The position numbers and the translations under genes were made by a program. DNA of 64,000 nucleotides from Nafulsella turpanensis ZLM-10 (GTDB lineage: Bacteria > Bacteroidota > Bacteroidia > Cytophagales > Cyclobacteriaceae), in contig NZ_ANNU01000023.1 in NCBI RefSeq assembly GCF_000346615.1, positions 62,001 to 126,000 on the forward strand, read 5' to 3'. Under the pieces are notes generated by a model, which was given only the letters and a program-made list of their open reading frames with translations, ran no database searches and was not told the origin of the DNA. Below are positions 52,845 through 60,972 of this stretch, in pieces (the first letter of the stretch is position 1; the number at the start of each line of letters is the position of its first letter).

Positions 52845-54443
52845 TTACTCGTAACAGTCAATTTGGTCAAGATTTGGGTTGGCAATGATATCATCAAAAG
52901 GAATAGGATAAAGCACCCTACATGGTTCAACTGCCTGTCCTTCCATTACACCACCTTTCCAGGGCCAAACATATTCATTACCAACAAACAGGCCGTAACG
53001 AATTAAGTCTGTTCTTCTGTGGGCTTCCCAATACAATTCCCGGGCTCTTTCGTCCAGAATAAAATCCAGAGTTAATTCCGCTGGCGTAATGGTTCCGAAC
53101 TCACCTTCATAAGCTCTGTTTCTGATTTGGTTGGCTAAATCTACTGCAGTACCAACATCTCCTCCGCTTCCTCCCCGAAGCACTGCCTCGGCATATATTA
53201 AATAAACATCAGCCAGGCGAAATAAGGGAAAATCAGTATCCACAAAGGCAAGGGTAGGATCAGAGCCCGGTTCACCTTCGGAGGTTATATTTTTAAACTT
53301 TGTTACAGCATAACCATCGGTAAAGGTTGAGATATCTGTAATTTCAAGTTCCTGGCCATCAGTATAAAACATAGCACGATCATCTTCCTCTGCAGGAGGA
53401 AAAAGCGCCACCAGCTCTTTCGTGGTTCTGAGACCACCCCAGCCACCGTTTACACCATAATCAGCAGCCACCATGGAACCGCCGATAGCAGCATGGATGA
53501 TAAAGTTAGTTCCACCATAGGATTGACTGTTGATACCGTCAAAAGCAATTGGTAAAATAATTCCCTGGGCATTGTCATTATCCGCCAGGAATAATTCTTC
53601 GTATTCCGGGTGCAGCGTAAAACCAGCATCAATTACTTTTTTGGCGTAAGTAATAGCTTCGGTATAAAGGGCTTCTCCGGTGTAAACTTCTGCATTTAAG
53701 TAAAGCTTGGCGAGAAGGGTCCAGGCAGCAGCCTGGTCTACTCTTGCATATTCATTCTGCATGGGGGCAGCCAGTTCACTTTCAATTGCAAGCAGCTCCT
53801 CTTCTATATAATCAAAAAGATCTGCCCGGCTTATCTGTTCCGGTGAAAAAGCACCTACCTCATCTTCTTCTGTAACAAAAGGAACGCTTCCATAAAGATC
53901 CAGCGCATGCCAGTAGCTAAGGGCTCTAAGAAAACGAGCTTCCGCACGATACATTCTTGCCAGTTCTGCGTCCTGGCCTGTAATTCCGCGCCCGCTTAGT
54001 TTTTCATCAGAAGTTTCCCTAATAAATTCATTCGCAAGGGTTATCTGGTAGTAGATCCGGTAGTACATGGCCTTAGAAAGGGCATTACTGGCAGTCCAGT
54101 CCATAAGATTCAGGCCGGAAACACCAGGGTCATTTACCCAGGCCAAAACGGCTTCATCTGTGGGTAATTCCTGTAACATCCAGTAGGTTCGGAAATAGCT
54201 GGAGGCGCCTTCATCTATACCTGCTACATCTCCTCTGCCGGCCGGCCCTTGCTGGCCGGTAAGGGAATATCCACCATACAATTTTGCCAGAACATTTTTG
54301 TAATTGGCAAAATCTTCATAAACAACAGCAGAGGTAACCTCATTTTTCGGCTCCAGGTCCAGGTCATCAAGACATGCAGTTGCCGAAAAAAGCACCACTG
54401 CTGCCATGATTGTTCTTTTTATATAATTTTTGATCATAGTCAT
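52845..54443 (-). CDS. susD: SusD/RagB-family nutrient-binding outer-membrane lipoprotein
   Basis: A 532-residue lipoprotein with lipobox SATAC (Cys24). The RagB/SusD helical core shows CLDDLDLEPKNEVTS, ELARMYRAEARFLRALSYWHALDLYGSVPFV and a C-terminal domain with LDFILDERARELYWEAHRRTDLIRYG, a well-known family signature. It lids the SusC channel and binds the glycan. The gene starts 11 bases after susC. Which glucan it binds cannot be read from sequence, but the amylase partners point to starch or maltodextrins. Confidence 0.95.
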   Translation of the reverse strand: MTMIKNYIKRTIMAAVVLFSATACLDDLDLEPKNEVTSAVVYEDFANYKNVLAKLYGGYSLTGQQGPAGRGDVAGIDEGASSYFRTYWMLQELPTDEAVLAWVNDPGVSGLNLMDWTASNALSKAMYYRIYYQITLANEFIRETSDEKLSGRGITGQDAELARMYRAEARFLRALSYWHALDLYGSVPFVTEEDEVGAFSPEQISRADLFDYIEEELLAIESELAAPMQNEYARVDQAAAWTLLAKLYLNAEVYTGEALYTEAITYAKKVIDAGFTLHPEYEELFLADNDNAQGIILPIAFDGINSQSYGGTNFIIHAAIGGSMVAADYGVNGGWGGLRTTKELVALFPPAEEDDRAMFYTDGQELEITDISTFTDGYAVTKFKNITSEGEPGSDPTLAFVDTDFPLFRLADVYLIYAEAVLRGGSGGDVGTAVDLANQIRNRAYEGEFGTITPAELTLDFILDERARELYWEAHRRTDLIRYGLFVGNEYVWPWKGGVMEGQAVEPCRVLYPIPFDDIIANPNLDQIDCYE

Positions 54444-54454
54444 TAAAATTTTAA

Positions 54455-57430
54455 TTAAAACCCAAGGTGTAAGCCCAGCGCATAAGTCCGTGGTCTTGGA
54501 TAAATATTATTATCAATGCCACCCGCAATTTCCGGATCAAGACCGGTGTAATTGGTTAGAACAAAAACATTCTGAACATTCACATTCATTCGCAGGCTCA
54601 GTCTGTCATTAGCTACTCTGCCAAAGTTATATCCCAGATTGATGTTGTCCATCCGAAGGAAAGAACCATTCTCCACATAATAATCCGATAGGAGAACGGT
54701 TTCGCTTGGGTCCTGGAAATTAGTTTCAAGCACATTCCGGGTAACATTTCTCAGGTAACCAGGCTGTGCAAAATTGGCATAATTTGCATTTAATGAGTTG
54801 ATGTTGTTGTACAGGTAGTTTCCTGTGTTGCCGCGGGCAACAAAGCTCAGGCTCCAATCTTCAAAAGCAAACTGAGAGCTGATTCCATAATAGAAATTTG
54901 CATTTGGTGCTTGGTACCTGTACCTGTCCAGCTCTGATATTTCCCCATCTCCATTAAGATCTGCAAAGAGGCCTTCTATAGGAGTCCCATTTTCATCATA
55001 AACCTGCTTATAGACAAAGAAAGTATAAGGAGAAAAGCCTTCTGTATGGATTTGTACAGTATTACCAGTACCTCCACTAACTCCACCAACAGGAATACCT
55101 GTTGTATTGGCATTATCCACTCTACTCAGGTTGGTGATGGTAATATCATTGTAAGACCCATTAAGTCCAACTTCCCAGCTAAAGCGCTCATTGTTAATGG
55201 CATAAAAGTTAAGTACTGCCTCAATACCCTCAGATTCAATGTTACCCACATTGGTAAGGATACGGTTTGAAAAGTTTGTACCAGCAGCTACAGGTACATC
55301 GCTTAACAGATCTTCAGTTTGTTTGGTGTAGTAGTCAAGGCTACCGGTAATTCTTTCTTCGAAGAAGCCAAAGTCCATTCCTGCATTATAAGTGGTAGTT
55401 TCTTCCCACTTTATATTTGGATCATAAGCCTCCGGCCGATACATGGTATAAAATGTATCGCCGAACTGGTACTGTGCCCTAATATCACTAAAAGTATATC
55501 GGGCAAGGTACGGGAAATCACCAAAAACATCCTGTTGACCAGTTACTCCATAACTTACACGAAGCTTAAAAGTGGAGACAACATCAGAATCAACAAGGAA
55601 ATTTTCTTCATTTACTCTCCATGCCAGGGCCAGAGAAGGAAAAGTGCCCCAGCGGTTTTCTTCACTAAACCTTGAAGATCCATCTCTGCGTACGGTGGCC
55701 GTAAGGAGATAACGTTCATTATATACATAGGTCGCGCGGCCAAAGAAAGATATCAGGTTGTTTTGAGGGAATGAAGTTAAACCAGCAGCTGCCCCATCAA
55801 TTGGCTCTCCGGTAATGTCTGTTTCCGCAAAATCAGGATCCTCTCCAGAGAACGACTGGTAAGAGTATCCGGCAGTGGCATCAATCCTGCTATTGATTTC
55901 TTCTAAATCTGAGGTATAGTTTAGGTAGAAATCCAGCAACTTGTTCATTTTTGACTGTGCGTATGGACTAATGCGGCCATTAGTTATAACAGCCGTAGGA
56001 TAGGTAGCAGGCAAAACCACTTCTCCTTCACTTTCAGTCACGTCATACCCTAAGTTAAGATTCGCTCTAAGGTCCGGGATATTGTGGAATTCATAATCAA
56101 ACTGGATATTGCCAATACTCCTCAGCACCTGCCCGTAATCATCCTTTAGTTCCAGCATGCTGAGTGGATTAATGGTGGCATTATCATTAAAATCACCAGG
56201 AGCTTCTTCCCATTGGAAGTAACCTCCAAAAATTTCGCTATCCATATAAACTGGCTGGGTAGGATCCATGGCGATGGCCGATCCTACTGCTCCCTGATCA
56301 GCGAACTGGCTATTTGTCAAAACACCTCTTACATTAATGTCGACATCTAAATGTTCATCAAGGAAAGTAGGACTCACAGTAAGGGCGGCAGAAGTTCGCT
56401 GGAAGTTAGATGTTAAAAGAATACCATCCTGATTCAGGTAGCCTAAGGAAACTCTGTAAGGAACAGATTCAACGGAGCCACTAACGCTCAGGTTATTATC
56501 TGTACTGTAGGCATTACGATAGATCAGATCCTGCCAGTCTGTACTAGCAGTTCCAAGCATTGCTTTCTGGGCTTCTGTACCATAAGTATTTACTGCATTT
56601 CTGTATTCATCTGCTGTTAAAACTTCTATCTGATCTGTTGGAACAGAAATTGAATGACTGGAACTGAATGTGACGCTTAATTTTTCCCCTGCTTTTCCAT
56701 CTTTGGTGGTAATGAGGATAACGCCATTTGATGCACGAGAACCATAAATGGCAGTTGCGGAAGCATCTTTTAAAACATTTATGGCTTGAATGTCCTCTGG
56801 GTTAATAAAACTTAATGGGTTGCTGGCACCCGCAATGGTAGCATTATTTAAGGGGACCCCATCTACCACTATGAGAGGATCATTAGAGGCATTGAGTGAA
56901 GCGCCTCCCCTGATTCTAATCTGGCTTCCTGAACCCGGTGCACCGCCACTGGAAGTTATTTGCACCCCAGCTACCTTACCCGTGATGAGTTGAGCAGGGG
57001 AGGAGACAAATCCTTCCACGAAATCCTCTTCAGTTATGGCCGAAACAGCCCCTGTCAGGTCGCTCTTCCTTTGCGTACCATAGCCTACTACCACTACTTC
57101 GGCAAGGGTTTCGATGTCTTCCATTAACTGGATGTCAATTTCGCTTTGGTCAGCGACTACCACTTCTTCGGGGGTGAACCCTACAAAAGAAAAAATCAGG
57201 GTATCACCTTCTTCAACACGTATCTGGTAAACTCCATTGAAGTCGGTAGTGGTACCCTGTGTTGTTCCTTTTACCCTGATGGTAACGCCCGGCAGGGCAC
57301 TTCCATCGCTAAAGGAAGTTACGGTGCCCGATATTGTTTTGGTATCCTGGGCCCAGAGAAAATGGGAAGAGCCGAAAAATACCAGCACCAGTATCAGGCA
57401 AAGTTTACTGAAAGTATATTTGTGCTTCAT
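54455..57430 (-). CDS. susC: SusC/RagA-family TonB-linked outer-membrane transporter
   Basis: A 991-residue protein. It has a signal peptide (cleavage near LWAQ), a carboxypeptidase-regulatory-like domain (GTVTSFSDGSALPGVTI), a TonB box-like ETLAEVVVVGYGTQ, and a plug with DASATAIYGSRASNGVILITTK. A beta-barrel runs to the final aromatic LGLHLGF. It imports oligosaccharides with TonB energy. It is the first gene of the sus locus; the 732-base upstream region holds LacI-type operator-like sites and a divergent lacI gene. Confidence 0.97.
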   Translation of the reverse strand: MKHKYTFSKLCLILVLVFFGSSHFLWAQDTKTISGTVTSFSDGSALPGVTIRVKGTTQGTTTDFNGVYQIRVEEGDTLIFSFVGFTPEEVVVADQSEIDIQLMEDIETLAEVVVVGYGTQRKSDLTGAVSAITEEDFVEGFVSSPAQLITGKVAGVQITSSGGAPGSGSQIRIRGGASLNASNDPLIVVDGVPLNNATIAGASNPLSFINPEDIQAINVLKDASATAIYGSRASNGVILITTKDGKAGEKLSVTFSSSHSISVPTDQIEVLTADEYRNAVNTYGTEAQKAMLGTASTDWQDLIYRNAYSTDNNLSVSGSVESVPYRVSLGYLNQDGILLTSNFQRTSAALTVSPTFLDEHLDVDINVRGVLTNSQFADQGAVGSAIAMDPTQPVYMDSEIFGGYFQWEEAPGDFNDNATINPLSMLELKDDYGQVLRSIGNIQFDYEFHNIPDLRANLNLGYDVTESEGEVVLPATYPTAVITNGRISPYAQSKMNKLLDFYLNYTSDLEEINSRIDATAGYSYQSFSGEDPDFAETDITGEPIDGAAAGLTSFPQNNLISFFGRATYVYNERYLLTATVRRDGSSRFSEENRWGTFPSLALAWRVNEENFLVDSDVVSTFKLRVSYGVTGQQDVFGDFPYLARYTFSDIRAQYQFGDTFYTMYRPEAYDPNIKWEETTTYNAGMDFGFFEERITGSLDYYTKQTEDLLSDVPVAAGTNFSNRILTNVGNIESEGIEAVLNFYAINNERFSWEVGLNGSYNDITITNLSRVDNANTTGIPVGGVSGGTGNTVQIHTEGFSPYTFFVYKQVYDENGTPIEGLFADLNGDGEISELDRYRYQAPNANFYYGISSQFAFEDWSLSFVARGNTGNYLYNNINSLNANYANFAQPGYLRNVTRNVLETNFQDPSETVLLSDYYVENGSFLRMDNINLGYNFGRVANDRLSLRMNVNVQNVFVLTNYTGLDPEIAGGIDNNIYPRPRTYALGLHLGF

Positions 57431-57563
57431 TTACAATTAATTTGGTTAGAAAATTGAGTATATGCTATAATTAAAATACCTGGATTTGTATCGAATCTTT
57501 TCAGATGATGGTGAGGTCCTGAGATACTACAATATTTTAAAACAAATGTTTTTTTTAAATGCT

Positions 57564-57575
57564 GCAAACGTTCCC
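57564..57575. promoter_or_regulatory. LacI-type operator-like site 1 upstream of susC
   Basis: GCAAACGTTCCC contains the AACGTT core common to LacI-family operators. It lies 134 bases upstream of susC. One arm fits the GCAAnCG half-site, the other is imperfect. Confidence 0.4.
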
Positions 57576-57708
57576 GGTAAAACACTCAAAAATAAATTCT
57601 AAAAAGCTGAGTGTCAGTTGTGTTAAAAATCAAATCAGTGTAATAATACTATAAATTATCAAGATTACAAGAAGCCCGGAACAGGTATTTTGCCATTTTT
57701 TTACCACA

Positions 57709-57728
57709 ATCGTTACCGCAAACGTTTG
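57709..57728. promoter_or_regulatory. LacI-type operator-like site 2 (CAAACGTTTG) between susC and lacI
   Basis: CAAACGTTTG (57719-57728) is a perfect 10-bp palindrome matching the AAnCGnTT centre of LacI/catabolite operator sites. AATCGTTA just before it (57709-57716) looks like a further degenerate copy. Placed 154 bases from site 1, it would allow looping by a LacI-type dimer or tetramer. Confidence 0.55.
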
Positions 57729-57835
57729 TGTCACCTTAATTCTTTCAACCTTTAATTTAATCTTTATTCCTTTATTAAAGATTTGCTTTAAGTAAAAAAT
57801 TCTTTTAGGTTTATTAGAATAGTTCAATATTTACT

Positions 57836-57905
57836 CCTGCTTTTTGGGGCCAAACCCTCTTTCCTTCGATGGGATGAAAAGTGGGTTTTCAAATTGAAAA
57901 GCAGG
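57836..57905. other. Nested stem structure in the susC-lacI intergenic region
   Basis: CCTGCTTTT (57836-57844) pairs with AAAAGCAGG (57897-57905). Inside, AAACCC (57852-57857) pairs with GGGTTT (57883-57888), and then CTTT with AAAG. A further 8-bp hairpin, CCCCTTCC/GGAAGGGG, is at 57932-57952. The 430 bases between it and the flanking genes hold no ORF I would call. It could be a small RNA, a leader element or a structured DNA site. Confidence 0.35.
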
Positions 57906-58162
57906 CTGTAAAATATTTCGTTTTTGCGAATCCCCTTCCCTCCAGGAAGGGGCCTAACTTACGGCTGGATTAATGTTCATTTCAGCAATGAAGCTTTTTT
58001 TAAAGATGGGAGAGGACTCAACAGTTTAGATATAAATCGAACAGGAGTGAAGGGTAGGAAAAGTTGTAAAGGTTTGGCCTTCCTTTTCATTTTTATCTAA
58101 CAATTTTGCGTTAAAAAGAATATTCGCTTTAATTAGCGTCTGTTTAATAAATTACGTGTTAT

Positions 58163-59185
58163 ATGAAACACATTCAGGTTACCATCAAAGATATTGCCCG
58201 CGAGTTGAAAATTTCCCCTTCAACCGTTTCACGGGCTTTAAAAGATCATCCGGATATTAGCCTGGCGACAAAAAAAGCGGTACGTGACCTTGCTGAGAAG
58301 CTGGATTACCAGCCTAATTCTGTTGCTCTTAGCTTACGTAAGAGCAAGACTTTTACCATAGGCGTTATTATACCCCAACTGGTACACCATTTCTTTTCCA
58401 CTGTTATAAGTGGGATAGAAGATGTTGCTTATAAAGAAGGCTACCACGTCATGATTTGTCAGTCTAATGAATTATATGAGCGTGAGGTGTTGAGTACTCA
58501 GGCATTGCTGGCAAGTAGGGTAGACGGGATGTTAGCTTCTATCGCGCAGGAAACGACGGATACCAAACACTTCCAGTCGGTAATGAAAAAAGGGATCCCG
58601 CTGGTCTTTTTCGACCGGGTAGTGTCGGACCTGGATGCCAGCTCGGTGGTCGTAGATGATTTTGGAGGAGCTTACCGGGCAGTGGAACATTTGGTTCGCT
58701 CCGGCTGTCGTAGAATTGCCCACCTAAGCGGACCAGACAACCTGCTCATAAGCCAGAGCCGCCTGCGGGGTTATAAAAAGGCGCTGGAAGATTATGGCAT
58801 TAGCAGTAGTGATAGCCTGCTAATAAAAGCCGGTCTTTCTATTGAAGAAGGAAGAGAAGCCTGTGAAAGGCTTTTACAGCTCGACCAGAAAGCAGATGCT
58901 ATTTTTGCGGCCAATGATCCGGTAGCCATTGGGGCACTCCAGTTTTTGAAAGAAAAAGGGGTAAAGGTACCTGAAGATATTTCGGTTGTTGGTTTCAGTA
59001 ATGAGCCCATTACTTCATTGATTGACCCGCCCATGACTACGGTGGCCCAGCCTGGCTTTGAAATGGGCCAGTTGGCGGTTCGTCTTCTGCTCGATGAAAT
59101 TAATCTTCCGGATGAGCAAGAGGTACAAACCTCCCGCCGGGAACTTAAAACTGATTTGGTAGTAAGAAAATCGACCCGTACCTAA
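58163..59185 (+). CDS. LacI-family transcriptional regulator
   Basis: A 340-residue regulator. The HTH is at residues 6-25 (TIKDIARELKISPSTVSRAL), followed by the hinge helix (LDYQPNSVALSLR). The ligand domain is periplasmic-binding-protein-like: FTIGVIIPQLVHHFF, IPLVFFDRVV, ISVVGFSNEPITSLIDPPMTT. It is divergent from susC and upstream of the ROK kinase, so it most likely controls the sus locus in response to a maltodextrin or glucose-derived sugar. Three operator-like palindromes lie in the flanking regions (57564, 57709, 59206), the last just after its stop. Confidence 0.93.
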   Translation: MKHIQVTIKDIARELKISPSTVSRALKDHPDISLATKKAVRDLAEKLDYQPNSVALSLRKSKTFTIGVIIPQLVHHFFSTVISGIEDVAYKEGYHVMICQSNELYEREVLSTQALLASRVDGMLASIAQETTDTKHFQSVMKKGIPLVFFDRVVSDLDASSVVVDDFGGAYRAVEHLVRSGCRRIAHLSGPDNLLISQSRLRGYKKALEDYGISSSDSLLIKAGLSIEEGREACERLLQLDQKADAIFAANDPVAIGALQFLKEKGVKVPEDISVVGFSNEPITSLIDPPMTTVAQPGFEMGQLAVRLLLDEINLPDEQEVQTSRRELKTDLVVRKSTRT

Positions 59186-59205
59186 GGCAAAAAGAAAAAA
59201 ATTAC

Positions 59206-59217
59206 GCAACCGTTTGC
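59206..59217. promoter_or_regulatory. LacI-type operator-like site 3 after lacI gene
   Basis: GCAACCGTTTGC matches the GCAAnCGnTTGC pattern of LacI-family operators with only the central bases asymmetric. It lies 20 bases past the lacI stop and 440 bases before the ROK kinase gene, so it could control that gene. Confidence 0.5.
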
Positions 59218-59607
59218 AGTTGGCTTTAGCCTTACCAGGGCTTTATTTTTTCAAGCTGCAGGCTTTTTATAGTTAATTTATTTTTAGAAAGCACTTCCTG
59301 AGTATTATAAAATTGTTTTATTTTAACGCTGCCATTGAAAAGGAAATCAATGTTTGGGCTACAGAAGTGTAAAATGCAGTAAACCTTTCTCTTCTCTGGT
59401 TTGCTTTTTATTTTCCGGGACAAGAATGGGAGGGAAGCCTTCTTTTTCGCTTAAATAATTTCGTTTTTTCTCAAAAAATGAAGAAAAAGGATTCCTGCTA
59501 TTGTTGTGGTTCGGAGAAAAATAGTTGGTCGTGGAAGGGTATAGCAAGAGAAGATTGTTTAGGCACTTTTATGGAAAATGTAGCTAACAGAAATAACATT
59601 TTGAATG

Positions 59608-59645
59608 GCCTTGGCTTAATAGTACATAAGCTTAGGCCTTTTTAA
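59608..59645 (+). terminator. Terminator-like hairpin before ROK kinase gene
   Basis: GGCCTTGGCTT...AAGCTTAGGCC forms two short stems (GGCC/GGCC extended by GCTT/AAGC) and is followed by a T-run at 59639-59643. It may end the lacI transcript, leaving the ROK kinase gene 12 bases downstream to depend on readthrough or its own promoter. The rest of the 471-base gap holds one operator-like site and no gene I can support. Confidence 0.5.
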
Positions 59646-59656
59646 TATCTATTGCA

Positions 59657-60586
59657 ATGCAAAAGTTTTTAGGAATAGATGTGGGAGGTACCCATATTAA
59701 ATGTGGTATCGTTACGATGAATGGTGAAATTTTGCACCAGATAAAATTTCGAACCTCCGAGCTGCAGGTACTCGACTCATTTGTCGATGGCTTTACCAAG
59801 ATAGTGAAAGACCTATTGCTGGAATTTACAGATGTTCGGCAGGTGGGTATTGGTGTACCCGGCACTCTTAATAAAGCCAGAACACATACGGAAGAGCTCC
59901 CAAATGTTCCTCAACTTAATCATGTAAACCTGCTGGAACGCCTACAGGGAGCCCTTCCCGGTGTCAGCTTCCGTCTGGAAAACGATGCCAATGCAGCTGC
60001 TTTAGGAGAATATCATTTCTCGGGCCAGCCAATGCCGGAAGATTTTATTTTTTTAACCATGGGTACCGGTATAGGAGGTGCTGCCATATTGGACAGGACT
60101 ATTTTTAAAGGAGGAGATGGTAATGGGATGGAGGTAGGCCATATCATGTCCGAGGGAGGGAAGCGCCTCGAGGAGCATATAGGTAAAAAAGGAATTTTGA
60201 ATATGGTTTCCGAAGGTCTCTTACGCCACAAAGAAAAAAGTTTAATGTATGGTCTGGAGTTGATCAATACTAAAGTACTGGTGGATTCGGCCTCCCAGGA
60301 TGATTTGCTGGCTAAAGAAGTATTTAAGAATACCGGCAGGCTTTTGGGCGAAGGGTTGGTTTCTATTATTCGGGTCCTTGATATAAAAAATATTTACATT
60401 GGCGGAGGAATCTCTGCCAGCTTCGATTTTGTATACCCAAGCCTGATGGAAGCCTTAACTACCCATCTTACTCCTTATTATACCAGCGCTTTGTCGGTAA
60501 AAAAAGCTGTTTTAGGGAATGAGGCCGGCATTTTAGGTGCGGCTTCTCTCTGCTTCGATAATACCCTCCAGCAGAGGGAGACTTAG
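59657..60586 (+). CDS. ROK-family sugar kinase (probable glucokinase) lacking the zinc-cysteine motif
   Basis: A 309-residue kinase. Phosphate-1 GIDVGGTHIKCGI and the ENDANAAALGEY and TMGTGIGGAAI motifs are intact. ROK kinases usually carry a zinc site with three cysteines (CxCGxxGCxE) after GHxx; here the region reads EVGHIMSEGGKRLEEHIG, with the His but no cysteines, so it belongs to a zinc-free branch. It probably phosphorylates glucose released by trehalase, GH31 and amylases. It follows lacI on the same strand and ends overlapping the stop of the convergent lipoprotein gene by four bases. Confidence 0.85.
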   Translation: MQKFLGIDVGGTHIKCGIVTMNGEILHQIKFRTSELQVLDSFVDGFTKIVKDLLLEFTDVRQVGIGVPGTLNKARTHTEELPNVPQLNHVNLLERLQGALPGVSFRLENDANAAALGEYHFSGQPMPEDFIFLTMGTGIGGAAILDRTIFKGGDGNGMEVGHIMSEGGKRLEEHIGKKGILNMVSEGLLRHKEKSLMYGLELINTKVLVDSASQDDLLAKEVFKNTGRLLGEGLVSIIRVLDIKNIYIGGGISASFDFVYPSLMEALTTHLTPYYTSALSVKKAVLGNEAGILGAASLCFDNTLQQRET

Positions 60587-60972
60587 TGTTTTCGAACAAA
60601 GAGTTCTTTTGCCAGTCCTGTTGCATTGAGCCTGATAAATAAGGCATTGGCAAGAGGTATTCCTTCGGCAGCTGTGCTGCAATTGATGTTGGGTTCGAGA
60701 AAATAGATCAAAAACTTTTGGTTTCGTTCATAAAGCTCCTGTGCATCCGGTTTTCCTAAAAACCGGATGACTTCTGCCTCCCTAAGGCCGGTGAGTTGCT
60801 GGCGGGCTGCAAGTAAAATTTCTACCATTTCAGCTCTTTCACCACTACAGCCCCACTTGTCCCGTTTCCATACATAATTTTTAAAACCTTCTATCTCTAC
60901 AGGCTCAGAAGTACAGGAAAAGCAAAGAAATAAAATGAATAACGCGAAGAACGGGAGTTTAGTCATGAGCAT
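60583..60972 (-). CDS. Hypothetical small lipoprotein
   Basis: A 129-residue protein with a lipoprotein signal (LFILFLCFSC, Cys20). The mature part is basic to neutral with LREAEVIRFLGKPDAQELY, a pattern similar to the BamE/SmpA-type 'helix then FGKPD' folds, but no firm match. Its stop overlaps the ROK kinase stop region on the other strand, and its start overlaps the end of the sterol-desaturase-like gene upstream by 14 bases, so it is probably translated from the same message. Confidence 0.6.
   Translation of the reverse strand: MLMTKLPFFALFILFLCFSCTSEPVEIEGFKNYVWKRDKWGCSGERAEMVEILLAARQQLTGLREAEVIRFLGKPDAQELYERNQKFLIYFLEPNINCSTAAEGIPLANALFIRLNATGLAKELFVRKH

Noticed and set aside
59478-59645. 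55-codon ORF with a CYCCGSE start before the ROK kinase
   Set aside because: It ends inside a terminator hairpin, the cysteine cluster may be chance, and no family is recognisable. It would need homologues to be believed.
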